From Deltaproteobacteria bacterium (GTDB taxonomy: Bacteria; Myxococcota_A; UBA9160; UBA6930), in assembly GCA_029261795.1 (NCBI GenBank), contig JAJDAP010000085.1, positions 1-64,000 of the forward strand: DNA of 64,000 nucleotides, read 5' to 3'. The notes under the pieces were generated by a model. That model was not told the DNA's origin. It saw only the letters and a list, made by a program, of their open reading frames with translations, and did no database searches. The position numbers and the translations under genes were made by a program. Shown here one piece after another: positions 25,362 through 35,284 of the stretch (positions within the stretch are counted from its first letter, which is position 1; every line of letters starts with the position of its first letter).

Positions 25362-26293
25362 CGCTCGCCCCTGCCATCCGTGTCGGTCACGCGAATCGCC
25401 GCGCGAGCCGCCGCATGCCACGGGTCCGTCCGTTCTTCGCCAGGAAGCGGCTTTCGGTAGACCAGGTCGCGCTTCAGGTGACGCAGTTCGAAGGCGCTCG
25501 TGACGTTGATCAGGGATTCGGCGTGGCCCAGCAGCAGGTACCCGCCGGACTGAAGCTTCTCGCTGAAGACGTCGATGACCTGGCGCTTGGTCTCGATATC
25601 GAAATAGATGATGACGTTCCGGCAGAGGATCACGTCCATCGTTCCGAGCAACCCCAAGCGGGAGGGATCGAGCAGGTTGAGGCGTGAGAACATCACATGG
25701 CGCTTCACATCGTCGGAGATCTGCCAGTGTCCGTCCTTCTCGTTGAAGTGTCGGCGCTGGACGTGCGGCTCCGTCTCGCGGAATGAGGCGGGCCGATAGA
25801 TCCCCTGGCGCGCCTTGTGTAGGACGCGGCGCGAGATGTCCGATGCGTAGACGCGGAAATCCCGGCCCGGGACATAACCGGCCTCCATCGCCATCATCAC
25901 GATGGTGTAGGGCTCCTCGCCGCTCGAGCATCCGGCGGACCAGATCGAGATCGGCGGTCCGCCGCGAACACGACGATCGAGTAGTTCCGGAAGCACCTCA
26001 CCCACCAGGGCTTCGAGTTGGTTTCGCTCGCGAAAGAAATAGGTCTCGTTCGTGGTCAACTCGTCGATGACGGCAGCGAGTTCCTGTTCGCCCGACTCGT
26101 CGCGACGCAGCATGTAGTAGTAGGAGCGGAAGCTCCCGAGTTCGAGCTCCCGCACTCGTCGGGCCAGTCGCTTCTCCAGCAGGAAGCGCGAATCTTCACC
26201 GAACGAGAGCCCGCAGACATCTCGAAAGAAATCCCGGAACATCCGAAACTCGGCGTCCGTCAGGATCAGGTCTGCGGATTGGAGAAGACTCAT
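25358..26293 (-). CDS. cheR: chemoreceptor methyltransferase CheR
   Basis: A 311-residue S-adenosylmethionine-dependent glutamate methyltransferase. The N-terminal helical domain includes FFRDVCGLSFGEDSRFLLEKR, then TTNETYFFRE, the SAM-binding ISIWSAGCSSGEEPYTIVM and the block DVILCRNVIIYFDIETK, all diagnostic. It overlaps both the HEAT-repeat gene and cheB by four bases. No TPR tail is attached, unlike many non-flagellar CheR proteins. Confidence 0.95.
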   Translation of the reverse strand: MSLLQSADLILTDAEFRMFRDFFRDVCGLSFGEDSRFLLEKRLARRVRELELGSFRSYYYMLRRDESGEQELAAVIDELTTNETYFFRERNQLEALVGEVLPELLDRRVRGGPPISIWSAGCSSGEEPYTIVMMAMEAGYVPGRDFRVYASDISRRVLHKARQGIYRPASFRETEPHVQRRHFNEKDGHWQISDDVKRHVMFSRLNLLDPSRLGLLGTMDVILCRNVIIYFDIETKRQVIDVFSEKLQSGGYLLLGHAESLINVTSAFELRHLKRDLVYRKPLPGEERTDPWHAAARAAIRVTDTDGRGER

Positions 26294-28380
26294 CCGGCTT
26301 GGCTCTCGAGGGATTCGAGGGCCTGCAGCAGGGCCGTGCGTACGAACTCGTCCCGTTCGACATCCAGACAGCGAAGCATCGCGGGGAGCGCCTGGACCAC
26401 GCGCCGTTCAGCCAGGATCTGTACCGCGTGGGCGCGCACCATCCACTCGGGGTGCGAGAAGAGCGACACCATCTCCTGCAGGTCCGCGTGGGTTCCATGC
26501 TTCCCGATACAGGTGAGAGCCGCTTGAACGATCTCCCCATCCACATCCTCGAGCGCGCCGCGCGCCAACGGCACCACACTGGCGCCACCGATGCGAGCCA
26601 ATGATTCGAGGCTCGCCATCGCCGTCGCTCCGCCTCGACGCAGACCGACCGAGAGCAGCGCGAGCGCAGCATCGTTACCCGTACCATCGCTTTGCGCCGC
26701 GGCCCAGGCGCCGACCGCCCGCATCGCGGCTCCGCGGACCAGCGGGTCACCGTCATCGGCCAGGTGCGCGAGGTCGGCGATCGCATCCGAGCGGCTCGAA
26801 CCTGCGAGGGCCGTGGCTGCGCCGATCCGCACGAGTGCGGATTCGTCTGCCATCGCCACCCGCAGCGGTTCTGTCACGTCGGGGGCGACCTTGGCAAGCG
26901 CTGCAGTTGCAGCGCGCCTCACCCGATCGCTCGGATCCGTGAGTAGCAATTCGATTCTGGGCACGTCGGAGTCGCGGCCGACCCGGCCCAACACCTCGGC
27001 AGCTGCCAGTCTGAACTCTTCCTCGGACCCCGCCAGGCGTTCCCCGAGCAACTCGATCGCGCGTTCCGCGGCGTCGTTCCCCTTCGCCTCGATCACCTTC
27101 ACGATCGCGTCGGCGATCGCGACGCCTTCACCCTCGTCGTCGAAGTCGTAGCCACTCTCGGTCACGTTCGCGAGGCGCGAGACGAGGTCAGACAGTGCCT
27201 CCGCATCCCCTCGAGTGCCGAGCGCACGAAGCGCGGCGAGGCGAAGCGCCGGGTCCGGCGAAGCCAACGAGAGACGCAGCCGAGACCCTCCGAAGTCTCC
27301 GTTGGTACGGGCCAGGACGTGGCAAGCCAGGGTCTGCGATTCGGGCGAGAGATCTGCCCAACTAGCATCGATGAGCGCATCCACCCCGTCGCCGTGGGTC
27401 TCGAGCACACCGAGCACGACCTCCGAAAGCGCTTCGTCTCGACCGGCGTCGAGCAGTGGCGCGATGGTCTCGGGCAACCGCAACAGGCCAAGGAACTGAA
27501 CCAATGCGAGTCTCGTGGCGAGCGGCGCATCTTCCAGTCTCGAGTTGGCGTCGGCGAGGAAGAGCTCGGAGCCGGTCCACGCTTCGCGCAGTCGATTCCC
27601 GAAGTTCTCGACCTCCGAGGCCTCGACCCGACTCGCCTGGATCAACAGGGCATCGACGGCAGACTCCCGGGCGGAGCGACCGGGGCTTTCGAGTGCCTTG
27701 ACCAGGGCATCGAATGCTGCTGGATCGTCACTGTTCCCGAGGGCCGCGAGGGCGCCCGACCGCAACAGGGGTTCGTCCAATGCGGCTGCGACGTCCGCCA
27801 CATCGAAGCTGAGCTCCAGTCGAGCCAACGCTCGCAGGGCGGACAATCTGACCAGCGGCTCTGCGTCGTTCGAGATGCTGTCGAGCAGATCCGCCACGGC
27901 CTCGGCAACACCGATCGCGCCAATCGCGTCCGCCGCGGCGGCGCGCACGTTCGCATCATCGTCGCATAGCAGCTCCCGCAGGCGCGGCCCTGCCGCTAGA
28001 TCACCGATACCGGCAAGTACATCGACGACCTGCTTGCGAACATCGACATCCGCATCGGACGTCGCATCGAGAAGCACCGGCAGTGCTGCGGCACCGGTAC
28101 GAACCAGGGTTTCGAGTGCCGCGTTGCGTCTCCCGGGGTTCTCCCCATCGCGCAGCGCTTCGATGAGTGCGCGAGCGGCGAAGGAAAGTTCTGGCGAGCC
28201 GGCCAGGCGGTCGATCGCGGCCTTCCGCACGCGCCAGCTCGAGTCGCCCAGGGCCTCGATCAGGTGGGGAACCGCTTCGGTGGGGGTGAACCGGCTCAGC
28301 CGCTCCACGGCAAGTCGCCGCAGCTCCTCGTCCGCATGCTCCAGATCGGCGAGGACGTTGTCACGTTCCCGGGCTTCCAT
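26290..28380 (-). CDS. HEAT-repeat protein of the chemosensory cluster
   Basis: A 696-residue, soluble protein made almost wholly of about 20 PBS-lyase/HEAT-type helical repeats. Units such as AVPHLIEALGDSSWRVRKAA, AAADAIGAIGVAEAVADLL, ALRALGTRGDAEALSDLV and AMRAVGAWAAAQ recur through its length. It lacks a signal peptide and catalytic motifs, so it should be a protein-binding solenoid. In Myxococcus xanthus the Che7 cluster also has a HEAT-repeat partner (Cpc7) that binds its CheY; by analogy this protein could be the output target or a scaffold here, which is inference. It overlaps cheR (ATGA) and starts 4 bases after the zinc-finger gene. Confidence 0.88.
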   Translation of the reverse strand: MEARERDNVLADLEHADEELRRLAVERLSRFTPTEAVPHLIEALGDSSWRVRKAAIDRLAGSPELSFAARALIEALRDGENPGRRNAALETLVRTGAAALPVLLDATSDADVDVRKQVVDVLAGIGDLAAGPRLRELLCDDDANVRAAAADAIGAIGVAEAVADLLDSISNDAEPLVRLSALRALARLELSFDVADVAAALDEPLLRSGALAALGNSDDPAAFDALVKALESPGRSARESAVDALLIQASRVEASEVENFGNRLREAWTGSELFLADANSRLEDAPLATRLALVQFLGLLRLPETIAPLLDAGRDEALSEVVLGVLETHGDGVDALIDASWADLSPESQTLACHVLARTNGDFGGSRLRLSLASPDPALRLAALRALGTRGDAEALSDLVSRLANVTESGYDFDDEGEGVAIADAIVKVIEAKGNDAAERAIELLGERLAGSEEEFRLAAAEVLGRVGRDSDVPRIELLLTDPSDRVRRAATAALAKVAPDVTEPLRVAMADESALVRIGAATALAGSSRSDAIADLAHLADDGDPLVRGAAMRAVGAWAAAQSDGTGNDAALALLSVGLRRGGATAMASLESLARIGGASVVPLARGALEDVDGEIVQAALTCIGKHGTHADLQEMVSLFSHPEWMVRAHAVQILAERRVVQALPAMLRCLDVERDEFVRTALLQALESLESQAG

Positions 28381-28384
28381 CGTC

Positions 28385-29470
28385 CTACTCCATGCCTCGC
28401 GAGCGAGCGACCCGGATCAATTCGTCCATCAGATAGTCGCGGTCACCGCGAACCCGCGGGTCGATCCGCCCCTCGAAGAGGCCTCTCCCCTCGACCAGGT
28501 CCGGACCCAACACCTCGGCAACGTTTCCGGCAGCGATGCACTGGGTGAACTTGTCCTCGTTGTAGAGAATGATGTCGCTGACGATGATGCGGGCGAGTCG
28601 CTCGGCGGCGGCGCGTTCCTCTCCGAGCCCGTCTACCGGCTCCTCGGCAGCGGCGGGCGGAACCCGCGGCGGAGCGGAAGCCTTGGGCGGTGCCGGGGCT
28701 AGCGGCTGCGGGGGCGAATCGATCTCGAGCGGCGGCTCGGTCCCGATCGCGAACTCGTCGGTGCCGATCGCCGGCGGCGCGGGCACCTCTACCGGGGCCG
28801 GGACGGGCGCGGGCGCAGCTGCCGTGTCGGGTACGCCAGCGGCCCTGATTCCAGCTTGTTCGAGGATCGGTAGCAGGCCGCCGGGAAGGTCGGGGGCTTC
28901 GAGGTAGGCATCCGCTCCGTAGATCTCTTCCGCGGGACGCCGATAGCGATCCGGATGGTGGATTGCCCCGACCAACACCACATGGATGTGGTTCAGGCTC
29001 TCGTTGCGCTGGACGACCTCGCAGACCTGGAAGCCGAACATCTTCGGTAGATCGGCGGCCAATACGACCGCACTCGGCAGCTTTCGCTGAATCTCGAGCA
29101 TGGCCTGGCTGCCATCGTGAACCACGACCGGGGCGTAGCCAGAAGCGGCCAGCAATTCGCTCGTTTGTTTGGCGAGATCCGTGTCAGGCGTTGCGACCAG
29201 GACGCATGGCCCGGTCGCTGTGGGCGTGGCCGGGGCCACGGGTGCCGGGGCCGCTGGCGCTTCGGCAACCACAGGCTGGGGCGGCGGGGCAGCGACCGGC
29301 GCCGGCGCACTGATTGGCGCCGCGGGCTGGGGCGGTTCTGTGGGCTCTTCGGGAGCGCGAACACGGAACACGGCCTCACATTTGGTGCAGCGCAGACGCA
29401 CTGCTCCGTCGACGAGCTTGTCGCGATCGATGCGATATCGAGCCGCGCATTTCGGACATCCGGCGATCAT
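28385..29470 (-). CDS. MJ0042-type zinc finger fused to a degenerate receiver domain
   Basis: About 361 residues from the ATG at 29468-29470, which has GGAGAG upstream. Residues 1-36 form an MJ0042-type finger with CPKC and CTKC pairs. A Pro/Ala-rich linker (40-85) leads to a receiver-like domain (about 88-205). There the phosphoacceptor position is Ala (SAVVLAADLPKMFG), so it probably cannot be phosphorylated. A second Pro/Ala linker precedes a C-terminal helical region (about 275-361) with AERLARIIVSDIILYNEDKF, a block seen in deltaproteobacterial proteins of unknown role. It lies between the MCP and HEAT genes and is probably an adaptor. Confidence 0.82.
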   Translation of the reverse strand: MIAGCPKCAARYRIDRDKLVDGAVRLRCTKCEAVFRVRAPEEPTEPPQPAAPISAPAPVAAPPPQPVVAEAPAAPAPVAPATPTATGPCVLVATPDTDLAKQTSELLAASGYAPVVVHDGSQAMLEIQRKLPSAVVLAADLPKMFGFQVCEVVQRNESLNHIHVVLVGAIHHPDRYRRPAEEIYGADAYLEAPDLPGGLLPILEQAGIRAAGVPDTAAAPAPVPAPVEVPAPPAIGTDEFAIGTEPPLEIDSPPQPLAPAPPKASAPPRVPPAAAEEPVDGLGEERAAAERLARIIVSDIILYNEDKFTQCIAAGNVAEVLGPDLVEGRGLFEGRIDPRVRGDRDYLMDELIRVARSRGME

Positions 29471-29533
29471 TTGTTGCTCTCCCCACCCTGGAACCAACCG
29501 CCCAGTTCGACTGTGCGGTATTGAACGAAGGAC

Positions 29534-32200
29534 CTAATCGATCCGAAACCTGCGTACGTCATCGCGCAGGCGTTCCGCCTGCCGTTGCATGGCCAATGCT
29601 GCTTCTCGCAGTTGATCCGCAGACTCGTCATTCGACTGTGTACGGCTGAAGACCTCTTGCAAGAACGAGAGTGCCGCGGTGCAGGCTTCGCCTTGCTCCT
29701 GAAGAGCGTGGTGAATGTGCTCGACGGCTTCGCGCACGCTCTCCATCGAATCCCGAATTCGCCCGGCGCCACTCGACTGCTCTTCGGTCGTACGTTGGGT
29801 CTGCTGTGCGACATCCCGCATGACCGATGCGCCCCGCATCACGACCTCATTGCCGCGCTGTTGCTCGAGCCCGGCCTCGCGGATTTCCTCGACGCGGGTA
29901 CTGACGCGTTCCATCAGCTGTTCGACGTGACCTGCCGCCTTCGCCTGCTCGCGAACCGCCGCCACGATCTCCTGGATCCGGCCTCCGCTATCCCGAGCCG
30001 CGCTGGTGATCTCTTCCAGCGCGACGCCGGCCTCTGCGGAGAGATTGACGCCTCCCTGCACACTCTCGGTCCCACGCCCGATCGCTCGGGCGGCCGCGCT
30101 GCTCTCACTCTGAACGGACGAGATCAACGAGCCGATCTCCTTGGTGCTGGAGAGCACGCGATCCGCCAGGTCCTTGATCTCGTCGGCCACGACCGAGAAT
30201 GCCCGACCCTGTTCCCCGGACTGCGCGGCGATGATCGCGGCGTTCAAGGCCAGCAGATTGGTTTCGTCGGCGACGTCATCGATCACGTCCACGATCGCGC
30301 CGATTTCATTCATCCGGCCGGCGAGTCCGCGGATCACCTCATCGGCGGTCTCGGTGGCGTCGCGGATGTTGTCCATCCCCTTGATCGTTTCCTGAACCTG
30401 TTCGCGACCCGTCTCGGCGAGTTCGATCACGTGCAGCGAGAGCTTCGCGGTCTCCGTCGCGTGTCCCTCGACCTCTCGCATCGAGCGAGTCATCTCGGAC
30501 ATCGACGACGAGGTCTCCGACACGGCCTCGCCCAGACCCTCGGTGTGTTCGCCGACGGAGTTCACACTCCGGACCATCTGCTCGATCGAGCTCGTTACCT
30601 CGCTGACTTGTTGGTTCAGCGCCTGGGCCGTGGAATGAAGCTCCTCGCCCGCGGCGCCGAGCTCGAGCACCGATGAACTCGCTTCCTCGACGTTGCCCGA
30701 GAGCGTGTGCGACGACTCCGTGATCTGCGAAACGTTGTGGTGGATCCCGGCGACGTGTGACGTCGCTTGCTCGATCCCGGCCACCTGCTCTTGACTGTTC
30801 TGTGCCACGCCACCGCCGATCTCGGCGAGACCGCTCGCGGATTCATCCACGCGGCCCGCGGCGGCACTCACGCCGGCGACGGTGTCCCGTAGCGCGAGCC
30901 GCATCTTCGAGAAGGTGCGCGCCAGATCTCCGAGTTCATCCTCGGACTCGACGAGTTCGGCGACCTGCAGGTTCCCGGCCGTGATCTGCTCGGCCTGGTG
31001 CTTGATCTCGTTCGCGGTTCCGGTGATGTCCTGCACCAGCAAGTAGGCCGTCGCCAGACCGAAACCGAGCGCGCCGATGAAGACCAGCACGAAGATCGTC
31101 AGGCTGCCCGCGATCGCGGAGGAGAATACGGAGCGAGGCGTGACCGCCACGAGCACCCGGCCGGATCCATCCGGAATCGCGAGCCACACGAAGCTGTGAT
31201 CGGAATCGAGTTCGGCGCTGTCTCCCCCTGCCGGGTTCGCCAACACCCGCTCGATCTCATGGGCCAGCATCGTCGTTTCGCCGCCGAGAACTCGGCCGGT
31301 CTCCGCATCGAACAAGGCGAATTGCTGCGCGGCCAGGAATCGTCGCCCCAGCTTCGAGAGATCCTCGAAGCTCTGTGCTGGAGCGGCTTTGGCAACCGGC
31401 GCGGGCTCGAGGGCGATACCCTCGTCGGCACCCGCTGCTTCTCCGCGCAGCTCGAGCCGCGCTTCGACCGGTGCCTCGCCAGGCACGAGTTGTTGGACCG
31501 CGTAGGCCACGAATGCGTGCTTGGCGAGCCGATCCTGGTTTTCCATCGGCCGGGTCGCGATCGCGTACGCCAACACGCAGACGAAAATGACGGTGGCTGC
31601 CGAGATCGCGGCCACCGGAAAGCGGAGCTTGTGCCGCAGCGAGACCGAAACGGTGTGGGTATGGCGCGCCTCGGCACCGATCAGTCGGCCCCAGTATTCG
31701 CGGAGCGGATGGACCAGCGTGCGCAGCGAGTAGTAGACGAACGGGGCGATGGCCAGGCCACCCGTGAGGGCGGCGACCACGATGCACACGACGGCGAAGG
31801 TCGAGAGCGTTCCCAGCCAAAGCGCCATGAAGGGAGGAACGATCGCCGCTGCGATCACCCAATTCGAGAAGTACCAGAGCATGCCCCGGATCGGAAGCTG
31901 CGAGGCCTGGGCGTAGGCTTCGATCCTGTCGGTCTCCGTGACGCTCCCTTCGATCTCACGATCGATGGCATGGGTCATGCGGCGATCCATCCGCCGGGCG
32001 GCCCATTGACCGAGGGGCGTGAGCACCACGGTCGCAAACGCCACTGCTGCCAACAGCGCGCGCCACTCGTCGGCACCGAGCTGAAGGACTGCGCTCAGGT
32101 ACGCGAGCACCACGGCCGCGGCCGTGACGCCGGGCACTGTCGATCTGCCGAGATGGACGGCACGGAAGTGCTTGCCGCTGCGAAAGGGAAGCTCGCTCAT
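29534..32200 (-). CDS. methyl-accepting chemotaxis protein with six hydrophobic segments
   Basis: An 888-residue chemoreceptor. Five hydrophobic segments fall in about residues 22-235; a periplasmic-type region follows (about 240-370), then a sixth helix (AIAGSLTIFVLVFIGALGF) and a HAMP domain. The signalling domain has its tip at DVADETNLLALNAAIIAAQ and ends near 870. The usual two-helix receptor topology is therefore extended by a membrane module of four extra helices. No CheR-tethering pentapeptide is seen at the C-terminus. The start overlaps cheW as ATGA. With CheB and CheR present it should be methylated; I cannot name a ligand. Confidence 0.92.
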   Translation of the reverse strand: MSELPFRSGKHFRAVHLGRSTVPGVTAAAVVLAYLSAVLQLGADEWRALLAAVAFATVVLTPLGQWAARRMDRRMTHAIDREIEGSVTETDRIEAYAQASQLPIRGMLWYFSNWVIAAAIVPPFMALWLGTLSTFAVVCIVVAALTGGLAIAPFVYYSLRTLVHPLREYWGRLIGAEARHTHTVSVSLRHKLRFPVAAISAATVIFVCVLAYAIATRPMENQDRLAKHAFVAYAVQQLVPGEAPVEARLELRGEAAGADEGIALEPAPVAKAAPAQSFEDLSKLGRRFLAAQQFALFDAETGRVLGGETTMLAHEIERVLANPAGGDSAELDSDHSFVWLAIPDGSGRVLVAVTPRSVFSSAIAGSLTIFVLVFIGALGFGLATAYLLVQDITGTANEIKHQAEQITAGNLQVAELVESEDELGDLARTFSKMRLALRDTVAGVSAAAGRVDESASGLAEIGGGVAQNSQEQVAGIEQATSHVAGIHHNVSQITESSHTLSGNVEEASSSVLELGAAGEELHSTAQALNQQVSEVTSSIEQMVRSVNSVGEHTEGLGEAVSETSSSMSEMTRSMREVEGHATETAKLSLHVIELAETGREQVQETIKGMDNIRDATETADEVIRGLAGRMNEIGAIVDVIDDVADETNLLALNAAIIAAQSGEQGRAFSVVADEIKDLADRVLSSTKEIGSLISSVQSESSAAARAIGRGTESVQGGVNLSAEAGVALEEITSAARDSGGRIQEIVAAVREQAKAAGHVEQLMERVSTRVEEIREAGLEQQRGNEVVMRGASVMRDVAQQTQRTTEEQSSGAGRIRDSMESVREAVEHIHHALQEQGEACTAALSFLQEVFSRTQSNDESADQLREAALAMQRQAERLRDDVRRFRID

Positions 32201-32700
32201 ACTCTCTCCTCGGCGAAGCCGCTTGCAGGTTTCGCGGAGCGGTAAACGGTCTCGAGCAGCTGCTCGATCGACAGCACCATGACCGGGGCCTCTCCAGGAC
32301 GACGCACGACGGCACGCACCGCGTCATAGCCGGACTGGGTCGCCAGGGCCGGCGGCTCGTCGACTTGCGAGGCATCTACGGACAGCACGTCTACGGCGAC
32401 GGCGACGCGCAAGCCGAAGACCATGTCGTCGACTTCGAGCACAGCGATTCGCGCCTCCGTCGTTTCCTCGATGGCCTCGCCACCCAACACACGGCCGAGG
32501 TCCACGACCGGGACGACATTGGCACGCAGATCGATCACACCCTCGATCAGCGCCGGCGCCATCGGTAGCGGTGTGACCTCCTGCCAACGCACGATCTCTC
32601 GGATCTGCAGGACGTCCACGCCATAGGTCTGATCGTTCACGCCGAAGCAGGCGAGCTCGACCGTGACGTCGTTCGTGTTCTGGGCGCTAGAGGCTGCCAA
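32197..32700 (-). CDS. cheW: CheW adaptor, copy 1
   Basis: A 167-residue single CheW domain. FGVNDQTYGVDVLQIREIVR opens the fold, and GVIDLRANVVPVVDLGRVLG is the core motif for binding CheA and receptor tips. The start appears to be a TTG overlapping the end of the second cheW by 14 bases. Two adjacent, divergent CheW copies may couple different receptor classes or bind different faces of the array. Confidence 0.92.
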   Translation of the reverse strand: MAASSAQNTNDVTVELACFGVNDQTYGVDVLQIREIVRWQEVTPLPMAPALIEGVIDLRANVVPVVDLGRVLGGEAIEETTEARIAVLEVDDMVFGLRVAVAVDVLSVDASQVDEPPALATQSGYDAVRAVVRRPGEAPVMVLSIEQLLETVYRSAKPASGFAEERV

Positions 32701-33190
32701 GATCGAGCACCTTTTCCAGGTTCAGGAGTCCCACGAACGTTTCGCCTCGTGTGCAGAGGGAACTGACGAAAGCCGAGTCGTCGGTCGCTGGCAGCTGTAT
32801 CGCCGACTCGTCCACCCGCAGTACCTCACTCACCGTGTCCACCAGGAGCCCGGTGACTTCACCTTCGTCGCCGTGAAGAACGACGATTCGCTGCGTACGG
32901 GTCGGCGGCGGCGCCGGAACCCCGAGGCGAAGCCGCAGATCGAGGACCTGCACGACTTCTCCACGAAGCGTGATGACGCCAAGAATCTCGGTGGGAACGC
33001 GCGGGATCGGCGTGATGGTCCGAAGTCGGACGATCTCGCGCACCCGCTCGACCGGGACCGCGTACGGGTCGCCGTCCACGGTGAAACAAAGGAGCTCTCG
33101 CAGCAGCCGGGCTTCCTCGAGGGCTTCGTTACCGGCCGCCGCGCGCGCGAGCGCGTCCCAGGCGTCGGTCACCATCGTCGAGGCACTCAT
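32687..33190 (-). CDS. cheW: CheW adaptor, copy 2
   Basis: A 167-residue CheW domain, clearly diverged from copy 1. The core is FTVDGDPYAVPVERVREIVR followed by EILGVITLRGEVVQVLDLRL and, near the C-terminus, GETFVGLLNLEKVLDL. An N-terminal stretch of about 30 residues (MVTDAWDALARAAAGNEALE) is extra. The ATG overlaps the cheA stop as ATGA. Confidence 0.92.
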   Translation of the reverse strand: MSASTMVTDAWDALARAAAGNEALEEARLLRELLCFTVDGDPYAVPVERVREIVRLRTITPIPRVPTEILGVITLRGEVVQVLDLRLRLGVPAPPPTRTQRIVVLHGDEGEVTGLLVDTVSEVLRVDESAIQLPATDDSAFVSSLCTRGETFVGLLNLEKVLDLGSL

Positions 33191-35277
33191 GAGACTTCAC
33201 CCTTCCGCACGACGTCTTCGACCAGCGCCGAGACGTCGAGCACCAGGACCGCGCCCTTGTCGCCCATTTCGGTGGCGCCCGCGATGCCGCGTACCGAGGC
33301 GATCGGTCCTTGGATCGGCTTGATGACCGTGTCCTGCTGACCATCGAGATGATCGACCAGCAGACCCAGGCGAGCGTCCCCGACGCCCAGCACGACGGCA
33401 TAGGACTTGCCGGTTTCCGGTGTGTCCAGGTCGAACTCATCGGCCAGCCGGCATAGCGGCAAGGCTTCGCCTCGGAGATTCATGAGTTGCCGGCCATCTG
33501 TTCGCTGAAGATCGGAATCCTCGACGAGCAGCGTCTCTCGGATCGAGTTCAGGGGAATCGCGAAGCGGTGCTCGCCGACACGGACCAACAGCGCCTGGAT
33601 GATCGCGAGCGTGATCGGCAAGGTGATCGTGAGGGTCGTGCCCTGGCCGACCTCGGAGCTGATGTCGACCAGGCCACCCAGGGCTCCGATGTTGGAACGC
33701 ACGACATCCATGCCGACACCGCGGCCGGATGTTTCCGTAACCTCGTCGCGCGTCGAGAGCCCAGGATGGAACACCAGGTCCAGCGTTTCGGACCGGGTGA
33801 GATCGCTCTCGGCGGTCACGAGACCCGCTTCGACGGCGCGTGCCCTGACCTTCTCCGCATCGATCCCGCGCCCATCGTCGCTCACCGTGATCAAGACATC
33901 ATTGCCTCGCTGACTCGCGACGATCTGGATCAGGCCTTCCCGGGGCTTCCCGGCCGCTTCCCGCTCGTCGGCGGGCTCGATCGCGTGGTCGAAGGCATTC
34001 CGGATTACGTGCATCAGCGGGTCGATGAGTTCCTCGACGATCAGCTTGTCGAGTTCGGTATCCGCACCCTCGATCTCGAGCCGGGCCTCCTTCTCGAGGT
34101 CGAGCCGCAGGCGACGCGCGACGCGGGTAAGTTTGTCGAAGACCTGGCGCAACGGGACCATGCGGACTTCCAGGACGCCGGACTGCAACTCCTGGAGCTT
34201 GCGCTCGAGGGTCTTGTGAACCTTGGCGAGATCGGTGCCGATCCGGTGGGTCGCCGGATCCATGGCCAGCTTGGAAGCGATCTGCTGTACGGCGCTGCGC
34301 TGGATAGCGAGCTCACCTACGAGATTCATCAGCTCGTCGAGCTTTCGAATATCGACGCGTACGGTATCGCTGATCGACTTCAGGGTTCCCGGCTCGGCGA
34401 TCTCGGGCTCCGCGCGAGCGGCCGCAGCCTTGGCCTCCGTCTGCCCGTCATCGTGGGAAGCCGACGCGCCCTGCGGCGCGGAGGCTTCCGTCTTCGCCGT
34501 GCCGAGCGGAGCCCGCGCGACCTGGATCGCGTTGTCCGCGAGATCCAGCCGACCGACGAGCGCCCCCTTGTCGAGCTCGGTCGCCGTGAGCAACGAGAAG
34601 CGGATGTGGGACTCCAACGAGCCGCCGGGCGAGGGCAGTGTCGAGAGCACTTCGCCGACTTCGCGGATCGCCGACTGGATCTCGTGGAGACCCTCCTCGA
34701 AACTAGCAATCTCGAAATCCGCATCGATCACGTAGATGCCGCGTCCGCGTTCCAGATTGTCACTCAGCCGGTGTTCTTCGTACTCCGTGAGCGCCCGCAG
34801 CAAGGCCGGCGGGACATCGAGTTCCGGCACGACAGGGACCGCCTCGGCGCGAGGGGCGGCGTTCCAGGCCTCGATTCGCCCGATCAGATCTGCGATGCCC
34901 TCGGCGAGTGCGGCGGCTTCGCTCTCATCGCCGATCTTCTCGAGCGCGGTTGCGGCCATCGTCACCGACTCGTCGAAGAGCGCCAGGCCCGCACGATCGA
35001 GCACGGCTCGACCCATTCGAAGTCGATCCAGGAGATCCTCGAGGTGGTGCGCCAGCTCGCTCATCGCCTCCTGGCCGAACATGCCGGAGAGCCCCTTCAG
35101 CGAGTGAGCCGAGCGGAACAGGCCGTTGATGGTCTCGGGATTCAGGTCTCCGTCGACGGTCTCGGCGAGCAGGCCGAGGTCGTCGCGCATCCGCTCGAGG
35201 ATTTCTTCCGCCTCGGGGACGAACTCAGACTGGGCCTTGCTGGCCGCCGAGTTGGATCGTTTTCGCCGCGCTGCCAT
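33187..35277 (-). CDS. cheA: chemotaxis histidine kinase CheA
   Basis: A 696-residue kinase. The P1 domain has the phosphorylated His in FRSAHSLKGLSGMFG (H58). The region 160-260 resembles no CheY-binding domain that I recognise. An acidic/Ala-rich linker (about 270-300) precedes the dimerisation domain (VRVDIRKLDELMNLVGELAI) and the ATPase domain with HVIRNAFDHAIE (N box), VSDDGRGIDAEKV (G1) and SGRGVGMDVV (G2). A CheW-like regulatory domain ends the protein. All catalytic boxes look intact. It lies 7 bases after the second cheY. Confidence 0.95.
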   Translation of the reverse strand: MAARRKRSNSAASKAQSEFVPEAEEILERMRDDLGLLAETVDGDLNPETINGLFRSAHSLKGLSGMFGQEAMSELAHHLEDLLDRLRMGRAVLDRAGLALFDESVTMAATALEKIGDESEAAALAEGIADLIGRIEAWNAAPRAEAVPVVPELDVPPALLRALTEYEEHRLSDNLERGRGIYVIDADFEIASFEEGLHEIQSAIREVGEVLSTLPSPGGSLESHIRFSLLTATELDKGALVGRLDLADNAIQVARAPLGTAKTEASAPQGASASHDDGQTEAKAAAARAEPEIAEPGTLKSISDTVRVDIRKLDELMNLVGELAIQRSAVQQIASKLAMDPATHRIGTDLAKVHKTLERKLQELQSGVLEVRMVPLRQVFDKLTRVARRLRLDLEKEARLEIEGADTELDKLIVEELIDPLMHVIRNAFDHAIEPADEREAAGKPREGLIQIVASQRGNDVLITVSDDGRGIDAEKVRARAVEAGLVTAESDLTRSETLDLVFHPGLSTRDEVTETSGRGVGMDVVRSNIGALGGLVDISSEVGQGTTLTITLPITLAIIQALLVRVGEHRFAIPLNSIRETLLVEDSDLQRTDGRQLMNLRGEALPLCRLADEFDLDTPETGKSYAVVLGVGDARLGLLVDHLDGQQDTVIKPIQGPIASVRGIAGATEMGDKGAVLVLDVSALVEDVVRKGEVS

Positions 35278-35284
35278 CTCGCGC

